From assembly GCA_035291545.1 (NCBI GenBank), contig DATDRW010000104.1:1-24499 (forward strand): a stretch of 24,499 nucleotides of DNA. Reading direction: 5' to 3'. The notes beneath the pieces were generated by a model. That model had not been told where the DNA came from and made no database searches. It saw nothing but the letters and a program-made list of their open reading frames with translations. Below are positions 1 through 7,616 of the stretch, piece by piece. The stretch comes from UBA11373 sp035291545. GTDB taxonomy: Bacteria; Actinomycetota; Acidimicrobiia; Spongiisociales; UBA11373. Every line of letters starts with the position of its first letter. The stretch's first letter is position 1. The position numbers and the translations under genes were made by a program.

Positions 1-227
1 CACACCACCAGCCCGCCAAGCCCCCCGGCCTTGATGTCCTCGCACAGCCTGCGGTACTCCGGGCGCACCCGACCCGACCACGCCGAAACATCGTTGTCCG
101 CGTAGACATCGTGAACCTGCCACCCCAAAGCCGACGCCAGACGCTGACAATCCTCGATCTGGCGCTCCACCCCGAGGCGCGTCCCATCACGATCGGCAGA
201 AATCCGGGCGTAGACCCCAACAAGCAT
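1..227 (-). CDS. Serine site-specific recombinase (resolvase/invertase family), N-terminal part
   Basis: This is the first 75 codons of a gene that runs off the left edge. The protein begins MLVGVYARIS, and the serine of the YARIS motif (residue 10) is in the position of the catalytic nucleophile of serine recombinases. A downstream GVERQIEDC stretch (about residues 19-27) matches the conserved RQ motif of the resolvase N-terminal domain. The first 75 residues cannot separate a small resolvase from a large phage-type integrase or a transposon-associated recombinase. A TTG codon lies directly before the ATG in the same frame and could also be the start. No clear Shine-Dalgarno sequence is visible. 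The gene lies downstream of the flavoprotein gene on the same strand, separated by a 7-bp-period repeat. The family assignment is firm; the substrate site is unknown. Confidence 0.85.
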   Translation of the reverse strand, partial: MLVGVYARISADRDGTRLGVERQIEDCQRLASALGWQVHDVYADNDVSAWSGRVRPEYRRLCEDIKAGGLGGLVV

Positions 228-268
228 CAAGGCACATTAACGCACCCTGGCATCTGCGACGGCGATCA

Positions 269-303
269 CACCTGGTGCCTGGAGCCTGGCGCCTGGTGCC
301 TAC
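269..303. repeat. Heptanucleotide-period array A
   Basis: Five consecutive 7-bp units of the form NGCCTGG (one reads CACCTGG and the last decays to TGCCTAC) end directly against the stop codon of the flavoprotein gene at 304. It belongs to the set of 7-bp-period intergenic arrays found in this window. Confidence 0.7.
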
Positions 304-1536
304 TCAAGGCTCCGGCCCCATCCGCACCAGGGTCTCGATCATCCCGTATGCGGTCTCGGCAATGTGCCGCCCGCCGGGGCGCATCAGGTTGGACATCACC
401 CGCAGGGTCCACTCCATGACGGTGCGGTTGCGCAGACCGGTGCGGGTGAGCGCCTTCATCACCCCGGGCCGGCCGATGGCGCGCACGAACGCCCGGGCCA
501 CCCGGTAGTACTGGTCGTAGGTGTCGTAGATCTCGTCGCGGTAACCCCAGAGGAGGGCGGGGTCGTCTGAGGCGATGGCGGCCCCGACGTGGCGGGCGGC
601 GATCCGCCCGGTCTCGTAGGCGTAGGCGATCCCCTCCCCGTTGAACGGGTTGATGGCGCCGGCAGCGTCGCCGACCAGCACCCAGTTGCGCCCCACCAGT
701 GGCCCTACCGAGAACGACATCGGCAGTTTGCCGCCGCGAGCCTCGCCCACCTGGGCTGCGGCGGTGACCTGCCAGTGCGGCGGGGCGGAAACGATCATGG
801 CCTCCATCAACGTGGAGGTGTTGAGGTCCTTCCAGCGGTGGAAGGTGGAGAGCACCCCCACCCCGATGTTCACCGTGCCGTCCCCCATCGGAAACACCCA
901 CCCGTACCCGGGCACGGTGGCGCCGGCGGCGTCGTGGAGGTTTAGCTGGCTCTCCATGAACCCGTCGGTCGACATCGGGCTGCGGAAGTAGGCCCGGGCC
1001 GCCAACCCGTAGGGGCGACGCTTGTCGCGCACCGCACCCAGGGCGCGGCCAAAACGGGACAACGAGCCATCGGCGACGACCACGAAGCGGGGATGGACCA
1101 GTTCCTTCTCGCCCCCGGAGGTCAGCTCGACCGCGGAGATGCACCCTTCTTCGAGCACCGGAACCGCGGAGGTGTGCTGACGGACGACCACCCCCTGCTT
1201 CTCGGCGAGCATGGCCACCTGGCCGTCGAGGTCGGCGCGGCGGATCACCCCACCCCAGTTCGGATACACGGGATGCTCGGGCCACTCCATCTCCAGCTTG
1301 AGGTCGCCGGCGTAGGCCCGGAGCCCGTCCACCCGGTGAAACTCGGCCAGGCCGAAGTCGAACCCCATCTCGGCCAGCTGATAGATGGAGCGCGGGGTGA
1401 GGCCGTCTCCGCAGGTCTTCTCCCGCGGGTACTCCTTCTGCTCCACCAGCACCACCTCGTGCCCGTCGCGGGCCAGCCAGTGGGCCGCGGCCGAGCCGCC
1501 CGGCCCACCACCGACGACGAGGACGTCGAGGTTCAT
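304..1536 (-). CDS. Geranylgeranyl-reductase-family FAD-dependent oxidoreductase (MenJ-like)
   Basis: A 410-residue flavoprotein. The start is set at MNLDVLVVGG because the dinucleotide-binding fold (GGGPGG, residues 9-14) begins immediately after it; the longer reading would translate the repeat region. Further family marks are KTCGDGLTPRS near residue 47, the WVFPMGDGTVNIGVG segment in the middle, and LVGDAAGAINPFNGEG, the second FAD-contact motif, in the C-terminal third. Family members reduce isoprenoid double bonds, such as geranylgeranyl chains of lipids or, for actinobacterial MenJ, one unit of the menaquinone side chain. A menaquinone role is attractive because a menaquinol-type b6f/bc operon lies nearby, but this is inference. 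The gene is transcribed divergently from the threonine aldolase. Its 5' region carries a heptad array and its 3' end abuts another. Confidence 0.87.
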   Translation of the reverse strand: MNLDVLVVGGGPGGSAAAHWLARDGHEVVLVEQKEYPREKTCGDGLTPRSIYQLAEMGFDFGLAEFHRVDGLRAYAGDLKLEMEWPEHPVYPNWGGVIRRADLDGQVAMLAEKQGVVVRQHTSAVPVLEEGCISAVELTSGGEKELVHPRFVVVADGSLSRFGRALGAVRDKRRPYGLAARAYFRSPMSTDGFMESQLNLHDAAGATVPGYGWVFPMGDGTVNIGVGVLSTFHRWKDLNTSTLMEAMIVSAPPHWQVTAAAQVGEARGGKLPMSFSVGPLVGRNWVLVGDAAGAINPFNGEGIAYAYETGRIAARHVGAAIASDDPALLWGYRDEIYDTYDQYYRVARAFVRAIGRPGVMKALTRTGLRNRTVMEWTLRVMSNLMRPGGRHIAETAYGMIETLVRMGPEP

Positions 1537-1578
1537 GGGCGGGAGGGTAGGGGGCAGCGAACGCGGACGAGCCCGGGA

Positions 1579-1648
1579 AGATGGATAGCAGATGGCAGAG
1601 GGCAGATGGCAGGACATCGCCCATCTGTCATCTGCGATCTGCCATCTC
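1579..1648. repeat. Heptanucleotide-period array B, self-complementary
   Basis: Ten 7-bp units fill the gap between two divergent genes. The left half consists of variants of TGGCAGA and the right half of variants of CCATCTG, its near reverse complement. The array can therefore fold into a long imperfect hairpin (for example AGATGGCAG near 1591-1599 and 1604-1612 against CTGCCATCT near 1639-1647). It passes directly into the perfect hairpin at 1649-1680. Confidence 0.7.
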
Positions 1649-1680
1649 GGTGGCTACGACCCGGTAGGGTCGTAGCCACC
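1649..1680. promoter_or_regulatory. Perfect 14-bp inverted repeat just before the threonine aldolase start
   Basis: GGTGGCTACGACCC (1649-1662), a 4-nt loop GGTA, and its exact reverse complement (1667-1680). The repeat ends two bases before the ATG at 1683 and takes up the whole region where a Shine-Dalgarno sequence would lie. If transcribed it would block initiation. Alternatively it is a protein-binding palindrome and transcription starts at the ATG. The role is not known; the structure itself is certain. Confidence 0.6.
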
Positions 1681-1682
1681 GA

Positions 1683-2696
1683 ATGATCGACCTCTTCTCC
1701 GACACCCACACCCTCCCCTCCGATGGGATGCGCGCCGCCATGGCCGCCGCCGAGGTCGGCGACGAGCAGTTGGGCGAAGATCCCACCACCCGCCGCCTCG
1801 AGGAACGGGTCGCCGCCCTGCTGGGCAAGGAGGCGGCGCTCTTCCTCCCCACGGGGTCGATGTGCAACAAGGTGGCGGTGGCGACATTCACCCGGCCCGG
1901 CGACGCCGTGGTGTGCGACCACCGCGCCCACGTGTTGCGCGCCGAAGGCGGCGGCGTTGCGGTGCTCTCCGGGATCGTCCTCGAACCGATCGTCACCGAG
2001 CGGGGCCACTTCACCCCGGAGCAATTGAAGGCGGTGCTCAACCGGGGCAACGTGTACCAGCCGCGCACTTCGCTCGTCGCCCTGGAGCAGACCCACAACT
2101 TCGCCGCGGGATCCGTGTGGCCACTCGATCGGTACCGGGCGGTGGCCGCCGCCGCCCACGAGCACGGCGCCGCGGTGTTCACCGACGGCGCCCGGGTGTT
2201 CAACGCTGCGGCAGCTTCGGGCACCGCCGCCGCGGACTGGGCGGGCCCGGTGGATGCGATTTGGATCGACTTCTCCAAGGGTCTGGGCGGACCCGGCGGG
2301 GCCGCCATCGCCGGATCGGCCGACTTCGTGGAGCGGGCCAACCGCTTCAAGTACCTGTTCGGCGGGGCGATGCGGCAGTCGGGCATCCTCGCCGCCGCGG
2401 GCCTCTACGGACTCGAACACAACGTCGACCGGCTGCGCGACGACAACGCCAACGCTGCACGTCTGGCATCGGGTCTCGCCGACCTTGGTCTGTCGATCAC
2501 ACCGCCGGAAAGCAACATGGTGTTCTGCGATCCCCCCCAGGGGATGGATAGCGCCGCTTTCAGCGCCGTATTGACCAAACACGGGGTACGGGCATCGACG
2601 GTAGGGGCCCGGGTGCGCATGGTCACCCACCTCGGAGTGAGCCGCGACGACGTCGACGCCGCGATCGCCGCGGTGAAAAAGGCCGTCCGGCGCTGA
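1683..2696 (+). CDS. ltaE: Low-specificity L-threonine aldolase (PLP-dependent)
   Basis: A 337-residue fold-type I PLP enzyme of the beta-eliminating lyase/threonine aldolase family, usual length about 335-350. It cleaves L-threonine or L-allo-threonine to glycine and acetaldehyde in the cytosol. The N-terminus MIDLFSDTHTLPSDGMRAAM matches the family's MIDLRSDTVTxPT start, which fixes the ATG at 1683. The predicted PLP lysine is K199 in IDFSKGLGGP. The aspartate and arginine of DGARVFN (D168, R171) and the histidine in CDHRAH (residues 78-83) fit the cofactor-binding and stacking positions. The stop codon is only 10 bp from the converging stop of the cytochrome c gene, with a weak 5-bp inverted repeat (GACCC/GGGTC) between. 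No Shine-Dalgarno sequence is visible because a perfect hairpin occupies the position. Confidence 0.9.
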   Translation: MIDLFSDTHTLPSDGMRAAMAAAEVGDEQLGEDPTTRRLEERVAALLGKEAALFLPTGSMCNKVAVATFTRPGDAVVCDHRAHVLRAEGGGVAVLSGIVLEPIVTERGHFTPEQLKAVLNRGNVYQPRTSLVALEQTHNFAAGSVWPLDRYRAVAAAAHEHGAAVFTDGARVFNAAAASGTAAADWAGPVDAIWIDFSKGLGGPGGAAIAGSADFVERANRFKYLFGGAMRQSGILAAAGLYGLEHNVDRLRDDNANAARLASGLADLGLSITPPESNMVFCDPPQGMDSAAFSAVLTKHGVRASTVGARVRMVTHLGVSRDDVDAAIAAVKKAVRR

Positions 2697-2706
2697 CCCG
2701 TCGGGT

Positions 2707-3591
2707 CTACCCCTCGGCTGCGGGGGCGGGTTCCGTGGTGATGCCGAAACAGTCGGTCTGCGCCGCCGCCAGGTCCTCGCCGCCGAAGGACACCCGCTCG
2801 AACAGCGCAACTGCGGCGAGTTCCTGATCGTCGAGGATCGACCCGAAGGTGGGCATCACGGCACCGGATCCCCCGACCGGCTTGTTGTTGGCGCCGTAGG
2901 TGGGGTCGGGCCATCCGGCGGTCCCGAGACGCACCCACTCGATGTGGGTGGCACAGGATCCCTCGGGGAAGGTGGTGAGCAGCGCCCCGCCGGTGAAGGC
3001 GGGGAAGTTGGCGAGGCCCGCGCCGCCCGGACCGTGGCAGCCGATGCAGCCCGCCCTGGAGTAGGTCTCCTCGCCGAGGGCAAAGAAGTCGATCTCGTTT
3101 CCCCCGAACGCCGAGCCGTCGCAATTCACCATCTCCCCGCTCACCGGGTCGACCGCCAGCCGTCCGGCGTCACCGCACGAGGGGCCGTTGGGGAGGAAGG
3201 CCACGTAGGCGAGGGCGAACAGCGGCATGAACACGAACAATGCCGCCAGCCAGCGGGGGATGGCGCCGACCGGCTCCACCTCGGGTGCGGCGGTGATCGC
3301 CACCGGTGCCGGGGCGGGTGTCGGTGCGATCTCCTCACCCGACTCTTCGACCTCGAGACCGGATTCGGCGGCGGCGGGAGAGGGCTCGGCCGGGGTTGCC
3401 GCCGGAACGGGAGCCGCCGGGGTGGCAGCGGCTGCGACACCGGCAGGAACCTCGACACCGGCCCATTCGGCGAGCACCGCCTCGACCGTGGTCCCCTGGG
3501 CTTTGGCGCGCGCCGCCGCCGAGCGCCTCACCATGGTCTCCGACATTCCGGTGGCTTTGGCGGCTGCGGCGAGGAGCTCGTCCATCGTCAT
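2707..3591 (-). CDS. Membrane-anchored monoheme cytochrome c with an N-terminal helical docking-type domain
   Basis: A 294-residue protein in three parts. Residues 1-45 form a small helical domain (VRRSAAARAKAQG, then AVLAEWAG). Residues 46-110 are an Ala/Pro/Glu-rich linker. A transmembrane segment at about 113-133 is followed by an exported cytochrome c domain with CIGCH at 182-186 and a candidate axial methionine in VMPTFG. The start is the ATG at 3591, which overlaps the stop of the upstream fusion gene as ATGA, so the two are translationally coupled. The N-terminal domain closely resembles that of the subunit IV-like protein encoded at 7617. The orientation places the helical domain in the cytoplasm and the heme outside. 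The partner is probably the CcoN-CcoO-like protein or the b6f-like complex (inference). Confidence 0.85.
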   Translation of the reverse strand: MTMDELLAAAAKATGMSETMVRRSAAARAKAQGTTVEAVLAEWAGVEVPAGVAAAATPAAPVPAATPAEPSPAAAESGLEVEESGEEIAPTPAPAPVAITAAPEVEPVGAIPRWLAALFVFMPLFALAYVAFLPNGPSCGDAGRLAVDPVSGEMVNCDGSAFGGNEIDFFALGEETYSRAGCIGCHGPGGAGLANFPAFTGGALLTTFPEGSCATHIEWVRLGTAGWPDPTYGANNKPVGGSGAVMPTFGSILDDQELAAVALFERVSFGGEDLAAAQTDCFGITTEPAPAAEG

Positions 3592-5486
3592 TCCAGTCCC
3601 GACACGTACACCGAGAGCGCGGTCAATTCTTCCTCGCTCAGGTAGCGGAACGAAGGCATCACCGACCATTCCTCGTCGGCGCGGGGATCGGCGAGGTGGG
3701 TGCGCACCCAGGCGGCGCTCCCGGTGTTCTCCCTGCTCCCCTGATGGGTGAGGTCGGGGCCGATCCGGCGCGAGCCGGCCAAACCCACCGGGTCGTACAC
3801 GTAGTCCCCGGGCTGGGACACCGGACCCAGGCCGACGTCGGTGATCACCTGCCGCACCTGCTGGGTGTGGCAGTACCAGCACCCCTCACGCACGTACACC
3901 TCGCGGCCGAGCTCGGCCGACGGGTTGGCGGCGAAGTTGCGGGTCGACTCGGCGATCACCGTGGCCTCGGCGACGGAGTCGACCGCGGGGAACACGAAGG
4001 TGCCGACAACGGCGAAGCAGAAAAGCGCCACCGCACCGCGGAGCAGCGTCCCCAGCGGCTGGGTGGCGTACCCGGGGGCGGCGTCCTCGCCGGCTGCGGC
4101 GGAGCCGATGCTCAGCCACAACAGGCGCAGCATGAAGACGGCGGCACCGGCAAGCACCAGGCCGAGTCCGATCATCTGGACCAGGTCGAGCCCGCGCAAC
4201 GGGGCCAGCGAGTGCTCGAAACCCTCATTGGCGTTCTCATAGGCGCCGGACTGCACCCCGGCCAGCCACGACAAGCCCTGCTGCAGCCCGGCGAACAACC
4301 GGGTGACCACGGCAAGGCCGACACCGGCCACCATCGGCCACACCACCAGGCGACCCGACCACCTCCCCCAGGCCTTTCCCCGGACCGCGGGTGCGACGTG
4401 GGTGATCCCCGCAAGGGCGAAGAACGTGAAGGCGCCGAGCAGCGTTGCGGTCTCCACACCGCTCTCCCACGGGGTGAACTGGACCACCGCCGATACCGAT
4501 CGCAGGCTGGCGACAAAGGCCGCCGCGACTGCCAGCACGAGAAAGCCGAGTCCGGCGACGACCATCTGCAACGGGGGCGACGCCTTCACCGCGGACCAGC
4601 GGCCCTGGAGTGCCCCGGCGAAGTCGGCAGCGATCGCCAGTGCGGCGACCACCAGTCCGGCGCCGAACACAACCGGCACCGTTTCGATCCAGTCCTTGGT
4701 GGGGCCGTGTTGGAGGAGGCGGCCGGCGGTCCACGCCCAGGTGAGGGCGAGCGACCAGAACCCGATTCGACCCAGTCGTTCGTTGAATCCGGCCGCGGTA
4801 AGCACCCCACCCACCACGGAGTAGGCGACCCCGAGCCCGGCGCAGGCCGCCCACAACCCGAACAGCGCCGTCCCGGTGAAGGCGGACTGGATCTCGGCGG
4901 GGAGCCCGTCGAGCCCGGGGATGGCGCCGGCAACCTCGGCGAGGAACAGCCACACCGATCCCGCCACCAGGTACCACGTCGGCAGCGGGAGACGGTTGCG
5001 CTCACCGCGCCGGGCGGTGAGGACCAGGAGACCCGCGGCCCCGGCGTAACCCGCGGCCAGGGCGGCGTCGAAGAGCAGCGGGAACTCGAGCCAACGGCCG
5101 CCGGTGTTCTCGCCGAGCAGCACCATGGCCACTCCCCCGCCGGCACCACCCGCCACCAAAGCGAGCACACCGAGGGCGGCGAGGGGAGAGGCGAGTGGCA
5201 CCCCCACCAGGCGGGGTACGGCGTAGAAGGCAAAGCCGAGAAACGCGACCGTCAGCCAGCCGAACAGCAGCGCATCGGTGCCGGCGGGAAACACCCGGCC
5301 GTAGGCGAGCATGCCGTTGCCGTCGAGCAGCTCCGGCCACACCAGCCGGGCGGCGGCGAGGGTGAAGAGCGCGAGGCCGGCGACCAGGAAGAGACCGGCG
5401 ACGACGAAGGCGAGGCGCACCGCCATCGCTCCGGAGAGCGCCGACGCGCCGGTGCGTTCGATGCTCGTGCCTTCCTCCGGAGCCAC
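3588..5486 (-). CDS. CcoN-CcoO fusion with a ligand-less (heme/Cu-free) CcoN part
   Basis: A 632-residue protein. Residues about 22-510 are a polytopic membrane region that can be aligned with cbb3 oxidase subunit I (CcoN). Residues about 525-632 are a CcoO-type monoheme cytochrome c with CWYCH (536-540), RRIGPDLTHQG and MPSF. In the CcoN part the expected metal ligands are absent: YGRVFPAGTDAL has Gly69 where CcoN has the low-spin heme His, GTALFG replaces GHNAVG, LL replaces the copper HH pair before DW (257-266), and GVET (343-346) replaces GHVH. It therefore should not bind the usual hemes or CuB and cannot be a normal oxidase. The start chosen is GTG at 5486, preceded by AAGGGG with 9-nt spacing; ATG at 5426 is the alternative. 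It is coupled to the downstream cytochrome c and divergent from the b6f-like operon. A weak TTGAAC lies about 45 nt upstream of the GTG. Confidence 0.85.
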   Translation of the reverse strand: MAPEEGTSIERTGASALSGAMAVRLAFVVAGLFLVAGLALFTLAAARLVWPELLDGNGMLAYGRVFPAGTDALLFGWLTVAFLGFAFYAVPRLVGVPLASPLAALGVLALVAGGAGGGVAMVLLGENTGGRWLEFPLLFDAALAAGYAGAAGLLVLTARRGERNRLPLPTWYLVAGSVWLFLAEVAGAIPGLDGLPAEIQSAFTGTALFGLWAACAGLGVAYSVVGGVLTAAGFNERLGRIGFWSLALTWAWTAGRLLQHGPTKDWIETVPVVFGAGLVVAALAIAADFAGALQGRWSAVKASPPLQMVVAGLGFLVLAVAAAFVASLRSVSAVVQFTPWESGVETATLLGAFTFFALAGITHVAPAVRGKAWGRWSGRLVVWPMVAGVGLAVVTRLFAGLQQGLSWLAGVQSGAYENANEGFEHSLAPLRGLDLVQMIGLGLVLAGAAVFMLRLLWLSIGSAAAGEDAAPGYATQPLGTLLRGAVALFCFAVVGTFVFPAVDSVAEATVIAESTRNFAANPSAELGREVYVREGCWYCHTQQVRQVITDVGLGPVSQPGDYVYDPVGLAGSRRIGPDLTHQGSRENTGSAAWVRTHLADPRADEEWSVMPSFRYLSEEELTALSVYVSGLE

Positions 5487-5588
5487 TCCCCGATTCCCCT
5501 TCGTCTGCGAATCGGTGCGGAAGGTTAGAGGTTCAAGGACGCGGCCGTGCCGCACCGCGCCGCGGCAGCCACACCGGTGGAACAAGGA

Positions 5589-5651
5589 GCGAGAGGCGAA
5601 AGGCGACGGGAAAGCCACGGTACGGCGACGGGCGACGGGCGACGGGCGACC
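5589..5651. repeat. Heptanucleotide-period array C
   Basis: Nine 7-bp units (GCGAGAG, GCGAAAG, GCGACGG, two diverged units, then three GGCGACG and one GGCGACC) lie in the 215-bp divergent promoter region between 5486 and 5702. A TAGTAT hexamer at 5666-5671 just beyond the array is a possible -10 element for the plus-strand operon. No convincing -35 is seen. Confidence 0.65.
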
Positions 5652-5701
5652 CGATCGCATCCGCGTAGTATGGCGCCCATTCCCGAGAGGAGACCCGGAC
5701 C

Positions 5702-6319
5702 GTGACGGAGCAGAAGCGGAGGCGAATCGGCGTCATCGGGGTCGCCGCCGGGCTCGCGCTGCTCGCCGTCGGGGTGATCTTCGCCCACTTCACCAACCTT
5801 CCCCTCCTCGACTCGGTGGGACGCGAGATCCACCCGTGGATCCCCCGCTGCACCTTCTTCGAGAACAACCCGCAGAGGTGCTGGGTGCTCCCCACCACCG
5901 GGGGGGCCATCGCCGTCCTCGGCTCCCAGATCGCCATGGGAGCAATCGTGTACGGGTGGATCTACGGGCGAAAGCTCACCTGGGCGCTGGCGACCGTCGG
6001 CGCCTTCCTGTTCACCCTCGAGATGCTCATCCTGCTCGGCATCGTCCCCAACCAGTGGCTCAACCTGGCCCAGGGCACCCTCGACTGGTCGGAGCGCAAG
6101 ATCCTGCTCACGATCCCAAGGTGGCTCGTGCTCAACAACACTGTGCGCATCTCGTACGGGATGCTCAAGGACGTGATCGCCGCCGGCTATTCGACCACGG
6201 TGCTCGCCGCGGTCGCCATCGGCGCCTACCAGTGGCAGGAGCGCGCCAAGAAGGCCGGGCGCCCCGTGGCGACAACGACCTCGCTCTACGGGCGTCCCGT
6301 CGTGAAGGGGGGCACGTAG
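5702..6319 (+). CDS. Four-helix integral membrane protein of the b6f-like operon
   Basis: A 205-residue protein with about four hydrophobic helices (near residues 9-28, 64-87, 91-114 and 162-180). Two cysteines, in IPRCTFF and QRCWVL, lie in the first extracytoplasmic loop. No catalytic motif is recognised and I cannot assign a family. The start is GTG at 5702, eight nucleotides after GAGAGGAG. It is the first gene of the operon and its stop is immediately followed by the ferredoxin ATG at 6320, which indicates tight coupling. By position it may be the membrane anchor or quinone-facing partner of that ferredoxin (inference). Confidence 0.75.
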   Translation: MTEQKRRRIGVIGVAAGLALLAVGVIFAHFTNLPLLDSVGREIHPWIPRCTFFENNPQRCWVLPTTGGAIAVLGSQIAMGAIVYGWIYGRKLTWALATVGAFLFTLEMLILLGIVPNQWLNLAQGTLDWSERKILLTIPRWLVLNNTVRISYGMLKDVIAAGYSTTVLAAVAIGAYQWQERAKKAGRPVATTTSLYGRPVVKGGT

Positions 6320-6769
6320 ATGGCCCGCTCCGAGGTCTGGTTCGAAACGCCTCCGTTCCGCGAGGACTACCAGCTCACCCTGGTCGACGGCAGCTACCTC
6401 GCCGCCGCGGTCAAGCCGAAGCAGTACCTGCACATCGATCAGGGGGAATGCATCCTCTGCGAAGGCTGCGTCGACATCTGCCCCTGGAAATGCATCCACT
6501 ACCTCTCGATGGACGCCATCGCCGAGGCGAGCAACGTCGCCGATCCGAGGACGGACACCGCCAACCAAGGCTTCTTCGTCGTCGACGAGGACGAGTGCAC
6601 CCGCTGCGCCCTGTGCATCGACCGCTGCCCCACCGGGGTGATCTCCCTCGGCAAGTACGACGGCTCGCTCGCCGCCCGGGCGGAGGGGCGTGAGGTGGAG
6701 GCGCCGTGGGAGATCGACAGCGGGCAGCGCGACTACAAGAACGGGTACGCCTACGGGATGCGATTCTGA
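6320..6769 (+). CDS. Dicluster [4Fe-4S] ferredoxin-like subunit
   Basis: A 149-residue soluble protein with two [4Fe-4S] motifs: CILCEGCVDICPWKC (C44, C47, C50, C54, plus an extra C58) and CTRCALCIDRCPTG (C93, C96, C99, C103). The 38-residue separation between the motifs is longer than in small bacterial ferredoxins and resembles electron-transfer subunits of membrane complexes. There is no signal peptide, so it should lie on the cytoplasmic face. It directly follows the membrane-protein gene and precedes the cytochrome b gene. It probably delivers or accepts electrons at a membrane partner of the b6f-like complex (inference). Confidence 0.85.
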   Translation: MARSEVWFETPPFREDYQLTLVDGSYLAAAVKPKQYLHIDQGECILCEGCVDICPWKCIHYLSMDAIAEASNVADPRTDTANQGFFVVDEDECTRCALCIDRCPTGVISLGKYDGSLAARAEGREVEAPWEIDSGQRDYKNGYAYGMRF

Positions 6770-6819
6770 TTTGATCGGGTGACGGGCCGGAGCGGAGACT
6801 GAGGATTCACGGAGGGAAC

Positions 6820-7605
6820 GTGACGAGCAACGGAAACGGAAACGAGCAGACCAGACTCGGCAAGCGTCTCGCCGGAGTCGGCGGCCGCATCCGCGGCTCG
6901 GAGGCCTGGGAGTCGATCTTCCGGCCGGGCTCGCCGTTCCGCAAGGGATACGGCGACAGCCCGCGCAACCGCTCCTACGTGATCATGAACAACGTGCTCT
7001 ATCACCTCCACCCGGTGAAGGTGAAGCGGCACGGGGTCCGTCTCTCGTACACGCTGTGCCTCGGGGGACTCTCCTTCTTCCTCTTCATCCTGCTGACGAT
7101 CACGGGCATCTTCCTGATGTTCTATTACACGCCCTCGGCAGAGCAGGCGTACCCCGATATCGCCGCGCTCTCCACCGATGTCGCCTTCGGGCAGATCGTG
7201 CGCAACCTGCACCGGTGGGGTGGCCACCTCATGGTGATCACGGTGTTCCTCCACATGACCCGGGTCTTCTATCACGGCGCCTACAAGCCGCCCCGTGAGT
7301 TCAACTGGGTGGTCGGCGTCGTCCTGCTGTTCCTCACCCTGCTGCTCTCGTTCACCGGCTACCTCCTCCCCTGGGACCAGCTGGCGCTGTGGGCGGTCAC
7401 GGTGGGAACGAACATGGGCGGTTACACCCCGGTGTTCGGCGATCAGGTGTCGTTCGTCCTGCTCGGCGGCCTCCAGGTGGGGGCGCCGACCCTGCTCCGC
7501 TTCTACGTGCTGCACGTCCTCGCCCTGCCGTTCCTCATCGTCATCTTCATGGCGGTGCACTTCTGGCGGGTGCGCAAGGACGGCGGCATCTCGGGTCCCC
7601 TGTAG
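6820..7605 (+). CDS. qcrB: Cytochrome b6-like subunit of menaquinol:cytochrome c reductase
   Basis: A 261-residue, four-helix cytochrome b N-terminal half, as in b6f and Bacillus-type complexes. The heme b ligands are visible: H131 and H145 (LHRWGG to FLHMTR, 13 residues between) and H232 and H247 (LHVLALP to VHFWR, 14 between, the b6-type spacing). YKPPREFNW and GYLLPWDQ are the usual loop and helix C motifs. C80 in TLCLGG matches the cysteine that covalently binds heme c(i) in cytochrome b6 and Bacillus QcrB. The C-terminus KDGGISGPL is also typical. The N-terminus is about 35 residues longer than b6. The start is GTG at 6820 after GGAGGGAAC. It forms the quinol oxidation/reduction core with the next two gene products. 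Confidence 0.93.
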   Translation: MTSNGNGNEQTRLGKRLAGVGGRIRGSEAWESIFRPGSPFRKGYGDSPRNRSYVIMNNVLYHLHPVKVKRHGVRLSYTLCLGGLSFFLFILLTITGIFLMFYYTPSAEQAYPDIAALSTDVAFGQIVRNLHRWGGHLMVITVFLHMTRVFYHGAYKPPREFNWVVGVVLLFLTLLLSFTGYLLPWDQLALWAVTVGTNMGGYTPVFGDQVSFVLLGGLQVGAPTLLRFYVLHVLALPFLIVIFMAVHFWRVRKDGGISGPL

Positions 7606-7616
7606 GAGGACGGTCG

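Noticed and set aside
2695..2707. Small GACCC-GTC-GGGTC hairpin between converging stops as a terminator
   Set aside because: A 5-bp stem with no T tract is too weak to call a terminator.
3306..5528. A 740-codon plus-strand open frame opposite the CcoN-CcoO fusion
   Set aside because: It is Gly/Arg/His/Pro/Glu-rich without domain features, as expected for the antisense of a high-GC gene. The minus strand has clear cytochrome motifs.
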